Positions 44,178 through 54,454 are shown, counted from the stretch's first letter. The stretch is DNA of 64,000 nucleotides from Flavobacterium ovatum (GCF_040703125.1 NZ_CP160035.1:3768001-3832000); one strand, 5' to 3'. Numbers and translations are program-made. The notes: generated by a model not told the origin, from the letters alone.

Positions 44178-46748
44178 TTATTTAGTTAGTATTCCTTTGG
44201 CAAAACCACTACCGTGGCAGGAACTCCAAAAAGTATTTTCATCGTAGGGGTCAAATTCAAAACCTGTCATTTTATCAACTTGGCCTAAACCATAATTGTA
44301 TTTTGTCCAATTTTGTCCGTTGTCGTTAGAAATATAAATACCACTATTTATTTCTTTTATAACTTTGGATGGCGCTACCACAACTGCGATCGTTTTTGAA
44401 TTTAATGGTGAAACTTTGACCATTTTGATATGTGGCATATCAAAAATTTTCTCCCAGGTTTTCCCTTCATTAGCGCTTCTATACACTCCACCTTCGTTAA
44501 TTGCGGCTTGACCTTCACCACAAGCGATGTAAATGATTCCGTTTTTATCAACTTCGACAAAATTGATGCTTTTTATTTCATTTGGTATTTTCACCTTTTC
44601 CCAAGATTCGCCATCGTTGGGACTTCTATACAAACCACCAACCGACTTTTCGAAACTTCTACCCAAGGCTGCGAATATGTTTTTATAATTATTGTCATAG
44701 GTCATTTGATTAACATTTGGACGATCTGGTAAACCTGTATTATTTATTTTCCAAGTTTTACCGCCATCGGTACTTAAATGAATACCAAAATCGGTAAAAT
44801 CGGTCATTCTTAAATAACCATTAGGCATCCAGTGGCTGGTGTGCCAACCTCTTTGTATGTGCGACGGTACGGTAAACAACATTCGGTTTGAATCTTTTTT
44901 ATCGATAATGTGACTGAATAAAAACAGTACTCCATTTGGATTGAATTTTACCATCGGTTTCTCAGAAACGGTAAACCAAGTTTTACCTGCATCTGTTGAC
45001 TTTCTTAAAGCTCCTGCGTGGTTTTGCCTATTCGGTAAAATGTAATAGGTATTGGCGTCATTTGGGTCAATTGATATTTCTGGAGCACTAGTCGCTCGAT
45101 GGTCTTTCTCGGTCAACTCTTGTGTTTGTCCTTCGATTTGCTCTAAAGCTACAGCCCCTTTATAAGCTTTATCACCATCAGTTGTTGTTCTCCAAATTCC
45201 GTGTTCTTCAGAGGCGAATAGGTATTGTCCTTTCATTCCTGTTTTTACATTCAAACCAAATCCAGGTAAATTACTATTTCCGCGTCCAACCCAATGATTA
45301 CTTCCCGGACTAGTTTCGATATCATCTCTTTGTTGCCAAGTTGTTCCGTTATCAACACTTATAAATAATTGCTGATCATAAACGGTGAACACCTCCCCTT
45401 TTCCATTTATTTGTAAATCTCTATACGCCTTTGAACTTCCGTAGGTGTTTGCTGCAGCTTCTAAATGTGAAAAACTCATGTTACCTCCTGACGGATTATT
45501 GCGAGTATCCCAATAGGCTTTATCGACGTTTTTCTTCCAATAATCTCCTGCTCGAGCAGAAACAATCCATGATTTTCCTCCATCTTCTGTTTTCATTAAT
45601 TCCGCAGGTCCAAAACTAATGTCGTGTTTTAAGTTATTTGAAACATAAACGATATCTGGATTTAACGGATTTACCGCCAAACGATTGTAAACAGGCATAG
45701 TGGCAGTAGGAAGCTCCGGATATTGCGCTTGTACTTCTTTGGCAGAATTTCCAAACCAATAAGCAATCGTCTTATAATAAAAGCTCTTTGAAGAATAATC
45801 AGTGATTTTACTCATATCAAAAGCTAAATTCCCAGTCATGGACGTCCATTTTTCTCCGTTGTCTAGGGATTTGTAAACTCCACCCTCGGTTTTTATACTT
45901 TTTCCAGCACCTTCATAATGTGTTTGCATCAGTAAAAACAACCTGAAATCATTCTTCGTTTTATTATAATAACTTTGTAAATCTCTCCCATCATTATACG
46001 GTAAACCTGTCTTCTTTTCTTGCCAAGAAAGACCTTTATCTTTTGAAGTGTAAAAACCAAAATTGGTTAGAACATACAATTTATTGGAATCCCTAGGATC
46101 AATAATAATTCTTAATACATCTAAATCTTTAGAGATATTGTCCATGATTTTTGTCCAAGTTTTTCCAGCATCAGTGGTTTTGTATATATAACCGTATTCG
46201 GTATTTCTATATTTAGTTCCATTTGGTTCTTTCAAACTTCTATGTACCCCTTTAATTTTCCAATGCTGGCCTGTTCCTATATACCAAGTTTTTTCATCTT
46301 TTGGGTCTAAAGCTAAAGCGCCGAATTTTTTCTTAGTAGGGAAATTTTCTATTTCTTCCCAACTTCTACCTCTATTATGGGTGGTGAAAATAGTCCCTAC
46401 ATTTCCAATCATAATTCCATAGTCAGGGTTCTTAGGAGAGAAATCAGTTCTAAAAGGTTTTATTTCACTTCCTAATCCATCAAAATCGTTCAAAGTTGTC
46501 CAAGAATCTCCTTTGTTCCAAGTTCCATAACCATTACCCATGTCATAACTCAAAAACATGACGTTACTATCGTAGGGATGAATGTTTAAATCTTCACTGT
46601 AACCCGATGTTCCTGGCCCAATAACAGTCCATTTTAGTTTAGGATCACTTTTGACTTTTTCGGTTTGTAAGGTTTTGAAATAGGTACTGTTTTGAGCAAA
46701 TCCTATTATTTGAAATAAGACTGCAATTAATAAAAATGTTTTTTTCAT
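44178..46748 (-). CDS. Secreted Asp-box (BNR) beta-propeller protein, GH74/sortilin-like
   Basis: The 856-residue protein has a signal peptide to about residue 18. At least ten Asp-box motifs (S/T-x-D-x-G-x-T-W) are spread over the whole length: TTDAGKTW, SLDNGEKW, TEDGGKSW, SVDNGTTW, STDAGKTW, STDGGKTW, SANEGKTW, SNDNGQNW and others. This predicts two tandem seven-bladed propellers, as in GH74 enzymes and Vps10/sortilin-like proteins. There is no sorting domain at the C-terminus. The activity cannot be read from sequence; it may be an endo-hydrolase or a binding protein for the same algal glycan. It is the last gene of the block, 172 bases after GH115-like. Confidence 0.75.
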   Translation of the reverse strand: MKKTFLLIAVLFQIIGFAQNSTYFKTLQTEKVKSDPKLKWTVIGPGTSGYSEDLNIHPYDSNVMFLSYDMGNGYGTWNKGDSWTTLNDFDGLGSEIKPFRTDFSPKNPDYGIMIGNVGTIFTTHNRGRSWEEIENFPTKKKFGALALDPKDEKTWYIGTGQHWKIKGVHRSLKEPNGTKYRNTEYGYIYKTTDAGKTWTKIMDNISKDLDVLRIIIDPRDSNKLYVLTNFGFYTSKDKGLSWQEKKTGLPYNDGRDLQSYYNKTKNDFRLFLLMQTHYEGAGKSIKTEGGVYKSLDNGEKWTSMTGNLAFDMSKITDYSSKSFYYKTIAYWFGNSAKEVQAQYPELPTATMPVYNRLAVNPLNPDIVYVSNNLKHDISFGPAELMKTEDGGKSWIVSARAGDYWKKNVDKAYWDTRNNPSGGNMSFSHLEAAANTYGSSKAYRDLQINGKGEVFTVYDQQLFISVDNGTTWQQRDDIETSPGSNHWVGRGNSNLPGFGLNVKTGMKGQYLFASEEHGIWRTTTDGDKAYKGAVALEQIEGQTQELTEKDHRATSAPEISIDPNDANTYYILPNRQNHAGALRKSTDAGKTWFTVSEKPMVKFNPNGVLFLFSHIIDKKDSNRMLFTVPSHIQRGWHTSHWMPNGYLRMTDFTDFGIHLSTDGGKTWKINNTGLPDRPNVNQMTYDNNYKNIFAALGRSFEKSVGGLYRSPNDGESWEKVKIPNEIKSINFVEVDKNGIIYIACGEGQAAINEGGVYRSANEGKTWEKIFDMPHIKMVKVSPLNSKTIAVVVAPSKVIKEINSGIYISNDNGQNWTKYNYGLGQVDKMTGFEFDPYDENTFWSSCHGSGFAKGILTK

Positions 46749-46920
46749 TGATAGATAATAGATTAATTTTATAATTATAAAAAGTCAATTGGCCTTCTTT
46801 ACCCAAACAATCTTTTTTTTAATAGCCTTCACCAAAAGGCATTGATTTGACGGACCATTTTTACAACAAAGCTTTAGACTACAACATGCCTTATTTTAAA
46901 TAGATAGTACACTAATACCT

Positions 46921-49035
46921 TTACTCTGCATCTTGCATAAAAATTAGCTCCTTCTGGTATTCACTTTCGAAAAATGGCTGGTATTTATACTGTATACCAG
47001 GAGTTTTTGAATTGCGATTCATATATTCAAGGTTAAAAAATTTAAGGTCTTTTACATGTGAAATATAATTTTCTAAAACTTCCACAATGCGGTAGGTTAA
47101 GGCTGTTTCATCCCAACGGTACCAATCTTTAAATTTACCCGAACCATTTTGTTCTATCCTCTTTTCTATTTCTACGGCTTTTTTGGCATGCTCCAAAGCG
47201 GCATAAGCAGCTAATTGACTTTGGTGATAATCTTTGTTTGCATAGTAGTTTAATGACTTTGAAAAATCAGCAGCCATTGCTGTTAAATTGTACATTTTTT
47301 CTGTTGGAAGCGCCATGTCAATAGTATAAAAATTTAATTTACTTCCTGTTAATTCCCCTTTAGCATCCAACGTACGTTGAACCGAAACAGCCCATTTATC
47401 TGTAGCTGAATCGTAGAGTTTAGCATAAGCCTCCATAGCAAAATTCATTTTCGATTTAAAATCTTTCAACTTTAGATACTCCTTTTTGCCATCGCCAGGA
47501 AACTCTTTATCAAAAAATTTATCGTCCATTTCTTTTTGATATGCCATGTTTAATAATCGTTCAACATAATAAAAATACCACTCATCACCTGGTTTACGTT
47601 CTGGATCTCCCAAATCAAACTGATTCGAAAAAAAGTCTTTGTAGGTTTGACTGATTGAAGCGGAATTTGTATTGTACATTTTCTTTGCATACCAATCAAA
47701 GTAATAATCGCCTGTTGCCTGATTTTTATACGAATCAAAATCATTCATATAATTGACCATTTGCTGCACACCAAATATTTTTTCTTTAAAATTTCCAACA
47801 TTTAGCACAATCATATCGGTTAAATTATGGCTGACGGCTTTCGCCATTTCGCGATGTAACACATTAGGATGAATGGTGTTGATACGTAAATGTGTTCTGC
47901 GGTTATGATAGGATACGTGTTGGTACACCCCTTTCATTAGCGTACATGCATCAGCTGCTTCCCACGTCCCGTCTGGAAAGGTACCATAGCCTTGGTCTGC
48001 AAAAAGTATCATGGTGTTTTTTGGATATTTAATCAACCCTTGACGAAACATGCCCCCAAGTTCGCCCCATAAATATCCACAAACCAATGGTTCTTGATTT
48101 CCTGTAATTTCACGAATGAGGTCGTACTGCGTTTGAATCACTTCGTTTACAATTTTAGCTTTATCATTTATAGAGCTTTTATTGGACATACTAGGGTCAT
48201 CATCCCAAAAAGCACGGTCGAGTAAACCTCTGAAATTTAAAGTCCAAATTACGTTTTTACCTTTTTGTCGCTCGATAGCATCCCTCCAAAATTTAACAAA
48301 ATGCTCCTTTTGGGTAGACCATGAATAAGGAATGCCTTTGGGCCAAAAAAGTGGAATACTTCCAACAGGTTCTGCATGATGTTGCGCAATATACAATCCC
48401 ATGTCTGAAGCTAGTTTAAGATGCGGTTCATCTGACAATATCAAAGTAGATGGAATTACCCCTGTCATTTTAAGTCGTAACATGGTTTCGTAAAACTTCT
48501 CCATGAATTCAAGATTGAAACCATATTGCAATTTTTCCATTTGAAAACCGACAATTAAATCCTCATCATTTACAAAAAACACACGATGTTTAAAAGTGTA
48601 CGGTTTTGAACTAATTTTTCCCGTTTTAATTTGAATTGAGTTAGCGATCTCTGGAACTAAATCTGTAAAATAAACATAAGGATCTATTCCTAAATAATCT
48701 TCGGAAAAAGTATAGATGGCGTGTATCAATCCAAGTTCATCTGAACCATTGAATATGATTTTATTCTCTAAAATTTCAATCTGATACTTATCAAAACCCA
48801 CCATATCCTTATTGATATTCAACTCAATATTGATGAGCTTTTTATATGATTTTGTAGTGCCAAATTTCAGATTAAAATCACTTTGCAAAGCCTTTGTAGC
48901 ATAGCTCACCGCTTTTGAATTGCTATTATCTTGTACAGAAATATTATTATAAATTTCTATATTTTTGGCCATTATTCCATTCGCCCAAAGGAGAATGGTA
49001 AGGAAGGCAATTGTATTTCTTAATCGTAATTTCAT
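46921..49035 (-). CDS. GH115-like protein
   Basis: The 704-residue protein has a signal peptide to about residue 23. An N-terminal alpha/beta domain (about 25-130, DELGLIHAIYTFSEDYLGID) precedes a TIM-barrel-like region with YGFNLEFMEKFYETMLRLKM, LASDMGLYIAQHHAEPV, GYLWGELGGMFRQG and ADQGYGTFPD. A helical bundle follows (about 440-690). This order resembles GH115 alpha-glucuronidases, although it is shorter than most (they exceed 800) and lacks the C-terminal beta-domain. Red-algal galactans are not known for glucuronate, so either the substrate is a side branch or the activity is divergent. It lies between an S1_19-type sulfatase (62-base gap) and the Asp-box gene. Confidence 0.6.
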   Translation of the reverse strand: MKLRLRNTIAFLTILLWANGIMAKNIEIYNNISVQDNSNSKAVSYATKALQSDFNLKFGTTKSYKKLINIELNINKDMVGFDKYQIEILENKIIFNGSDELGLIHAIYTFSEDYLGIDPYVYFTDLVPEIANSIQIKTGKISSKPYTFKHRVFFVNDEDLIVGFQMEKLQYGFNLEFMEKFYETMLRLKMTGVIPSTLILSDEPHLKLASDMGLYIAQHHAEPVGSIPLFWPKGIPYSWSTQKEHFVKFWRDAIERQKGKNVIWTLNFRGLLDRAFWDDDPSMSNKSSINDKAKIVNEVIQTQYDLIREITGNQEPLVCGYLWGELGGMFRQGLIKYPKNTMILFADQGYGTFPDGTWEAADACTLMKGVYQHVSYHNRRTHLRINTIHPNVLHREMAKAVSHNLTDMIVLNVGNFKEKIFGVQQMVNYMNDFDSYKNQATGDYYFDWYAKKMYNTNSASISQTYKDFFSNQFDLGDPERKPGDEWYFYYVERLLNMAYQKEMDDKFFDKEFPGDGKKEYLKLKDFKSKMNFAMEAYAKLYDSATDKWAVSVQRTLDAKGELTGSKLNFYTIDMALPTEKMYNLTAMAADFSKSLNYYANKDYHQSQLAAYAALEHAKKAVEIEKRIEQNGSGKFKDWYRWDETALTYRIVEVLENYISHVKDLKFFNLEYMNRNSKTPGIQYKYQPFFESEYQKELIFMQDAE

Positions 49036-49097
49036 TCTATTTCTTATTTAGAAAAAAAGCCTTCTGCTCATAGAATACAAACAAAAGGCAATTTTTA

Positions 49098-50489
49098 TTA
49101 TTTAACCGTTTTTAATAATTCATAGTATTTTGGATCCCATGCAATTGGGGTTTTCATGTCTTTGAACCATTTAGCAAACTCAGTTTTAAAACTCTTTTCG
49201 ATTTCGGGATGTTGCTTGATTACGTCTTTGGATTCTGTAGGGTCAGTATCCAAATCATACAACATTGGTGGCCCAACATCCATCATTTGAACCAATTTCC
49301 ATTTGCCACTACGAACCGCCCATGAGGGTGGTGCATCGTCTTTTTTGTATGGAAAATCAGTTGCTGGTCTCGCATCGGCTCCTGGCACGTGCGAACCTGC
49401 CCAGAACAAATATGGATGTACCACTTGAGTCTCTTTTTTATTAAAAACAGGCAACAAATTGGCACCGTCAAGTTGGTCTTTTTTTGAAGGTTTAATCCCT
49501 GCAGCCGCTAAACTTGTCGGTAAAATATCTAAAGACGAAATCATTTCGTTGCGAACTTGTCCTGCCTTAATCATTTTAGGCCAACGCATCATGTATTGCA
49601 CATGGTACCCACCTTCCCATTGTTCTCTTTTAAAACCGTTCCATGGGGCATTGCTGCCTTTGTACCAATACGACAAACCGCCATTATCACTCAAAAAGTA
49701 AATTAAAGTATTGTCTTCTAAGTTTTTTTCTTTTAAATAATCTAATAATTTACCAACGCTATCGTCCAATGCTGATAGCATTCCTAACATAGCTTTATCT
49801 CCTTTTCCAGCAGATTCGAATTTATCGATATACTCTTTTGGTGCTTGATTTGGACCATGAACGGCATTATATGCGAGATACATAAAAAACGGTTTATCTT
49901 TTGCCGCTCCTATAAAATCAATGGCTTCATTGGTAAATTGAAACGTTAAGTAATCGTGTTTCAATACTTTTGTCTTTCCATCAAACAAAATGGGAGAATT
50001 GAAATAATCGGTTTGTGCACTATTAAAACCGTAATATTTATCAAACCCACGATCAATAGGATGCTGTCCCGGAAGCTTGTCACCAATATGCCATTTTCCG
50101 ATAGCAGCAGTAGTATAGCCCGCTTCTTTAAAATAAGTTCCCATAACTTTTTCTGATGCGGGAACACCTGGCCCTCTTTGGCTATCAAAATTAGCATACG
50201 AACCAAAACGCTGTTGGTAACGCCCCGTAAGCAATCCCGAGCGCGAAGGCCCACAAACCGATGCAGTCACATAAGCGTTGGTAAACTGTGCTCCCTCCTT
50301 CCCGATTCTATCGATATTGGGTGTTTTGATTCTATTGGCGTCTTGTCCGTAAATTCCAGTTGTTGCATATCCTAAATCGTCTGCCACGATGACTATGATA
50401 TTCGGCTTTTTCTCTTGTGCAAAAGCAGAATGCCCTATAAAAATAAGGCATCCAATTATGGTTTTGAATATAAGATTTGATTTTTTCAC
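49098..50489 (-). CDS. Family S1 sulfatase (S1_19 type), paralogue 2
   Basis: The 463-residue protein has a signal peptide to about residue 24. VADDLGYATTGIYG near residue 35, CGPSR with Cys at about 79, LLTGRYQQRFG, GKWHIGD and LSDNGG are present. The CGPSRSGLLTGRYQ-RFG block is typical of the S1_19 branch, which includes characterised carrageenan sulfatases from marine bacteria. It is strongly similar along its length to the upstream neighbour at 50562, so the pair is a tandem duplication. Loop differences (FDSQRGPG versus TDTQKGSA; GADARPATDF versus EEGAKMDEDF) could alter subsite binding. Confidence 0.93.
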   Translation of the reverse strand: MKKSNLIFKTIIGCLIFIGHSAFAQEKKPNIIVIVADDLGYATTGIYGQDANRIKTPNIDRIGKEGAQFTNAYVTASVCGPSRSGLLTGRYQQRFGSYANFDSQRGPGVPASEKVMGTYFKEAGYTTAAIGKWHIGDKLPGQHPIDRGFDKYYGFNSAQTDYFNSPILFDGKTKVLKHDYLTFQFTNEAIDFIGAAKDKPFFMYLAYNAVHGPNQAPKEYIDKFESAGKGDKAMLGMLSALDDSVGKLLDYLKEKNLEDNTLIYFLSDNGGLSYWYKGSNAPWNGFKREQWEGGYHVQYMMRWPKMIKAGQVRNEMISSLDILPTSLAAAGIKPSKKDQLDGANLLPVFNKKETQVVHPYLFWAGSHVPGADARPATDFPYKKDDAPPSWAVRSGKWKLVQMMDVGPPMLYDLDTDPTESKDVIKQHPEIEKSFKTEFAKWFKDMKTPIAWDPKYYELLKTVK

Positions 50490-50561
50490 GTATCCGTTTT
50501 ATTTCATTTTTACTAGAACTGTATAACTTTTGCCGAAAGGCATTTCGTCGTAATTCTAAAA

Positions 50562-51947
50562 CTATTTAACTGTTTTCAGTTGCTCATAATAGGCCTTATC
50601 CCAAGTAATAGGTGTTGCCATATCTTTGTACCAAAAAGCAAAATCTTTGGACATTTTTTTGGCAATAGCGGTATTTTGACTGATAACGTCTTTAGTTTCT
50701 GCTGGATCTTCTTCCAAATTGTATAACATTGGTTCTCCTTCGGCCATCATTTGCACTAGTTTCCATTTGCCACTACAAACAGCCCATGAAGGCGGTGCAT
50801 TGTCTTTTTCGAAATCTTCATCCATCTTCGCACCTTCCTCACGGGGTACGTGTGAACCGGCCCAAAACAGTGATTCGTGTACCACTTGTTTTTTAGGTTG
50901 ATTGAAAACGGGTAATAAATTGGCACCGTCTAACTTATACGATTTTGAATTATCGATTCCGGCTGCAGCCATACTTGTAGTCAATACATCCAAAGACGAA
51001 GTCAACTCTTGTCGTACTTGACCTGCTTTTATTTTTGCTGGCCAGCGCATCATAAACTGTACGTGGCAACCACCTTCCCATTGTTCTCTTTTGAAACCTC
51101 GCCAAGGCGCATTACTACCTTTCCACCAAGTTGGCAAACCTCCGTTATCACTCATAAAGAAGATCAAGGTGTTTTCTTCCAAACCTTTATTTTTCAATTC
51201 GTCCAAAAGTTTTCCAACGCTATCATCCAAAGCGGCAACCATAGCTGCTTTTACTTGATCTGATTTTGACAAATGCTTGAATTTAGCCATATAATCATCT
51301 GGAGCTTGATTTGGTCCGTGTACTGCATTGTAGGCCAAGTACATGAAGAATGGTTTTTTCTTAGCTGAATCTATAAAACTAATCGCTTCATTAGTAAATT
51401 GAAAAGTCAAATAATCGTGTTTTTTTACTTTTTCATTTCCATCGAATAAAATAGGAGAGTTGAAATAGTCCGTTTGCGCACTATTAAAACCATAATATTT
51501 ATCAAAACCACGATCCAACGGATGCTGTCCAGGTAATTTGACACCTACGTGCCATTTTCCAATCGCAGCTGTTGTATATCCTGCCTTTTTGAAATAATAA
51601 CCCATCACTTTTTCAGAGGCTGGAACGGCAGATCCTTTCTGCGTATCGGTATTGGCATAGACTCCAAAACGCTCTTGGTACCTGCCCGTAAGCAAGCCCG
51701 AACGCGAAGGTCCGCATACAGATGCGGTCACGTAGGCATTGGTAAACTTAGCTCCACCGCTGGCAATTTTATCAATGTTCGGCGTTTTTACGTGTGTTCC
51801 ATCACTTCCAAAAGCTCCTGTTGTAGCGTAGCCTAAATCATCGGCTACGATGACAATGATATTTGGTCGCTTCTCTTGTGCCATCAATGACTGTCCAATT
51901 AAAAGACAGCCAAAGATTGCAACTTGTATTTTGGTACTTATTTTCAT
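50562..51947 (-). CDS. Family S1 sulfatase (S1_19 type), paralogue 1
   Basis: I start at ATG 51947; the longer frame uses TTG and would overlap the upstream GH2 gene. The protein is 461 residues with a signal peptide. It has VADDLGYATTGAFG, CGPSR with Cys at about 78 in this numbering, LLTGRYQERFG, GKWHVGV and MSDNGG. Like its neighbour it belongs to the S1_19 branch. It begins only 7 bases after the GH2 stop, so the two are almost certainly translated from one mRNA, linking desulfation and beta-galactoside cleavage. Confidence 0.93.
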   Translation of the reverse strand: MKISTKIQVAIFGCLLIGQSLMAQEKRPNIIVIVADDLGYATTGAFGSDGTHVKTPNIDKIASGGAKFTNAYVTASVCGPSRSGLLTGRYQERFGVYANTDTQKGSAVPASEKVMGYYFKKAGYTTAAIGKWHVGVKLPGQHPLDRGFDKYYGFNSAQTDYFNSPILFDGNEKVKKHDYLTFQFTNEAISFIDSAKKKPFFMYLAYNAVHGPNQAPDDYMAKFKHLSKSDQVKAAMVAALDDSVGKLLDELKNKGLEENTLIFFMSDNGGLPTWWKGSNAPWRGFKREQWEGGCHVQFMMRWPAKIKAGQVRQELTSSLDVLTTSMAAAGIDNSKSYKLDGANLLPVFNQPKKQVVHESLFWAGSHVPREEGAKMDEDFEKDNAPPSWAVCSGKWKLVQMMAEGEPMLYNLEEDPAETKDVISQNTAIAKKMSKDFAFWYKDMATPITWDKAYYEQLKTVK

Positions 51948-51954
51948 TAGAGAA

Positions 51955-54417
51955 TTACTTAGTTTCAATAGTTACTTCCGCACTTTTTAATGATTTTGAA
52001 GTCGCCTTCAATGTAATTTTACCACTTGATTTTGAAGATTTCAAAATAGCTAAACACATACCGCTAAATGCTTTACGTTTTGGTTCAATAAAAGATTCTA
52101 AACTAATTTGATTACCGTTATCTACACCAACTAATGTTCCAACTCCGTTAACGGAGAAGTTTACTAAATTATCGGCATCAGGCACTAGATTTCCGTCTTT
52201 GTCTTGAATTTTAACCGTTACATAAGCCAAATCTTGACCATCAGCAGTTATTTTTGAACGATCAACAGACAAACTGATTTTAGCTGGTTTTCCTGCTGTT
52301 CTAATCACTTCTTCGTTTACTGCTTTCCCGTTTTTATAACCAACTACTTTAATTGTTCCTGGCTCGTAAGGTACATTCCATGACAAACGGTATTTGGATT
52401 GAAAAGTTTTTGGTTCGTATCGAATAAAATTCACTTTAATCTCGGTCAAATCTTTTCCTTTTACTTTTCGACCCATTGATTTACCGTTTACAAAAAGTTC
52501 GGCTTCATCAACATTGGTATAGCAATACACCGGAATTTCTTTTCCTTCCATTCCTTTCCAATTCCAATGTGGCAATAAGTGAATCATCGGTTTTGTTGAC
52601 CAATGACTTTGGTACAAAAAGAATCTGTCTTTTGGGAAACCAGCTAAATCTACTGCTCCAAAATAAGAACTGTGTGATGGCCAATCACCATTCCAATGTC
52701 CGTTGGTTGAATTATCTCTTCCTCCATAAGGTGTTGGTTCGCCTAAATAGTCAAAACCTGTCCAAATAAATTCTCCCATTACGAATGGGTTTTCTTCTTG
52801 AAAATGAAATTCAATATCTGGTGGATAAGCCCATGAAGGTCCAATTATATCGTAACTAGTTACATGTTTTGAGGCATGTTTTTCATATTTTTCAATAGGC
52901 AAATGGTAAATACCTCTACTACTTGTACAGCTTGAAGTTTCAGAACCATAAAACGGTAATTCAGGATAATTGGAACGAATTTCAGAATATTTACTTGGCT
53001 TGTAATTTACACCAGCAATGTCTACTTGTTGTGCAAAGTTATTGTCATATGGATTTGAATAATTATTCATACCCATCGTTGTTGGACGTGAAGGATCAAC
53101 CTCTTTGCAGTAATCATTTAACATTTTAGCGACTTTCCAACCGTTCTTTTTATCACCTTGTTCTAATATTTCATTTCCGGTGCTCCACATAACAATTGAG
53201 GGATGATTTCTATCTCTTCTAATCATATCTTTCAAATCACGCTCTGCCCATTCATCAAAAAACATACTATATCCGTTTTCTACTTTTGGCATTTTCCACA
53301 TATCAAATGATTCGTCAAGAACCAATAATCCTAACTCATCACACACCTCTAAAAACTCTGTTGAAGGTGGATTATGACTTGTACGGATAGCGTTAGTTCC
53401 CATATCTTTCATCATTTGTAACTTACGTTGATCGGCTCTTTTGTACACAGCTCCACCTAATGAACCATTGTCATGGTGCAAACACACTCCATTAAAACGT
53501 ACTTTTTTATTATTTAAGAAAAACCCATCTTTTGTAAAAGCGATTGATCTTAATCCAATTTTAGTTTCGTAGGTATCTACTACTTTTCCATTTTGAGTAA
53601 TGGTTGTAACCGTTTTATACAAATTTGGAGTTTCTGTATCCCATCGTTCCGGCTTTAGAATAAAACTATACAAAGCGGAAACTTTTGAAGAATTAGGTGC
53701 AATTTCAATCGTTTCATCAACTGTTGAAACTGATTTTCCAGCTGGTGAAAAATATTCGTGTTTTACAACTACCGAAACTTTTTTATTTTCTTTATTTACC
53801 ACAGTCGTTTCATTTTGAACTACCGCTTTTTCTGCAGTTACCGTTGGCGTGGTAATATAACTTCCCCAATGACCAACATGTACCGTTTCATCAATTTTCA
53901 TCCAAACCGAACGGTACAATCCTGCTCCTGGATACCAACGTGAAGCTAAATCTTGCGGACGTAAACGAACAGCAATTGTATTATCTGACCCATCATATTT
54001 TAGGTATTTCGAAATATCAAATTCAAAACCGATATAACCGAAAGGTCTATTTCCAACCAACTGACCGTTTACCCAAACGTGCGCATCGTACATAGCGCCT
54101 TCAAATTCAATTCGCACTACTTTTCCTTTCGCGTCTTGTGGCATTTTGAAGTTTTTACGGTACCATCCTGTTCCTGTAACAGGTAATCCACCAGTACGCG
54201 CATTGTGTTTAAAATCGAATGGACCTTCGATTGCCCAATCGTGTGGCAAACTTAAATTACGCCATTTGGAATCATTAAAATTTCCTTGCTCGGCACCATC
54301 GGCCTCTGCATTAAAAAATTTCCATGAATCATTAAAATTGATTTCTTGTGCTTGTGCTTTGGTCAGGCCACAACAAACAACTGTCATAAAGCAGACCGCT
54401 AAAAATAGTTTTTTCAT
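51955..54417 (-). CDS. GH2 beta-galactosidase
   Basis: I start at ATG 54417 (the longer frame uses TTG), giving 820 residues with a signal peptide ending near AQAQE. Domains: jelly roll (LPHDWAIEGPFD, GTGWYRKNF), Ig-like, TIM barrel, then a DUF4982-type and a bacterial Ig-like domain at the C-terminus. The acid/base Glu is at about 416 (WSTGNEILEQ) and the nucleophile at about 493 (YGSETSS). It is a different GH2 subgroup from the tandem pair at 21-27 kb. It is preceded by a TAnnTTTG box at 54455. The N-terminal and promoter part has been copied to 56648-56885. Confidence 0.92.
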   Translation of the reverse strand: MKKLFLAVCFMTVVCCGLTKAQAQEINFNDSWKFFNAEADGAEQGNFNDSKWRNLSLPHDWAIEGPFDFKHNARTGGLPVTGTGWYRKNFKMPQDAKGKVVRIEFEGAMYDAHVWVNGQLVGNRPFGYIGFEFDISKYLKYDGSDNTIAVRLRPQDLASRWYPGAGLYRSVWMKIDETVHVGHWGSYITTPTVTAEKAVVQNETTVVNKENKKVSVVVKHEYFSPAGKSVSTVDETIEIAPNSSKVSALYSFILKPERWDTETPNLYKTVTTITQNGKVVDTYETKIGLRSIAFTKDGFFLNNKKVRFNGVCLHHDNGSLGGAVYKRADQRKLQMMKDMGTNAIRTSHNPPSTEFLEVCDELGLLVLDESFDMWKMPKVENGYSMFFDEWAERDLKDMIRRDRNHPSIVMWSTGNEILEQGDKKNGWKVAKMLNDYCKEVDPSRPTTMGMNNYSNPYDNNFAQQVDIAGVNYKPSKYSEIRSNYPELPFYGSETSSCTSSRGIYHLPIEKYEKHASKHVTSYDIIGPSWAYPPDIEFHFQEENPFVMGEFIWTGFDYLGEPTPYGGRDNSTNGHWNGDWPSHSSYFGAVDLAGFPKDRFFLYQSHWSTKPMIHLLPHWNWKGMEGKEIPVYCYTNVDEAELFVNGKSMGRKVKGKDLTEIKVNFIRYEPKTFQSKYRLSWNVPYEPGTIKVVGYKNGKAVNEEVIRTAGKPAKISLSVDRSKITADGQDLAYVTVKIQDKDGNLVPDADNLVNFSVNGVGTLVGVDNGNQISLESFIEPKRKAFSGMCLAILKSSKSSGKITLKATSKSLKSAEVTIETK

Positions 54418-54454
54418 CTTGAATTCCTTCAATTATGGGTTGTATAATAATTCA

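Noticed and set aside
51955..54432. TTG-start extension of the GH2
   Set aside because: ATG 54417 gives the expected signal peptide, and the duplicated copy at 56782 also begins at that ATG.
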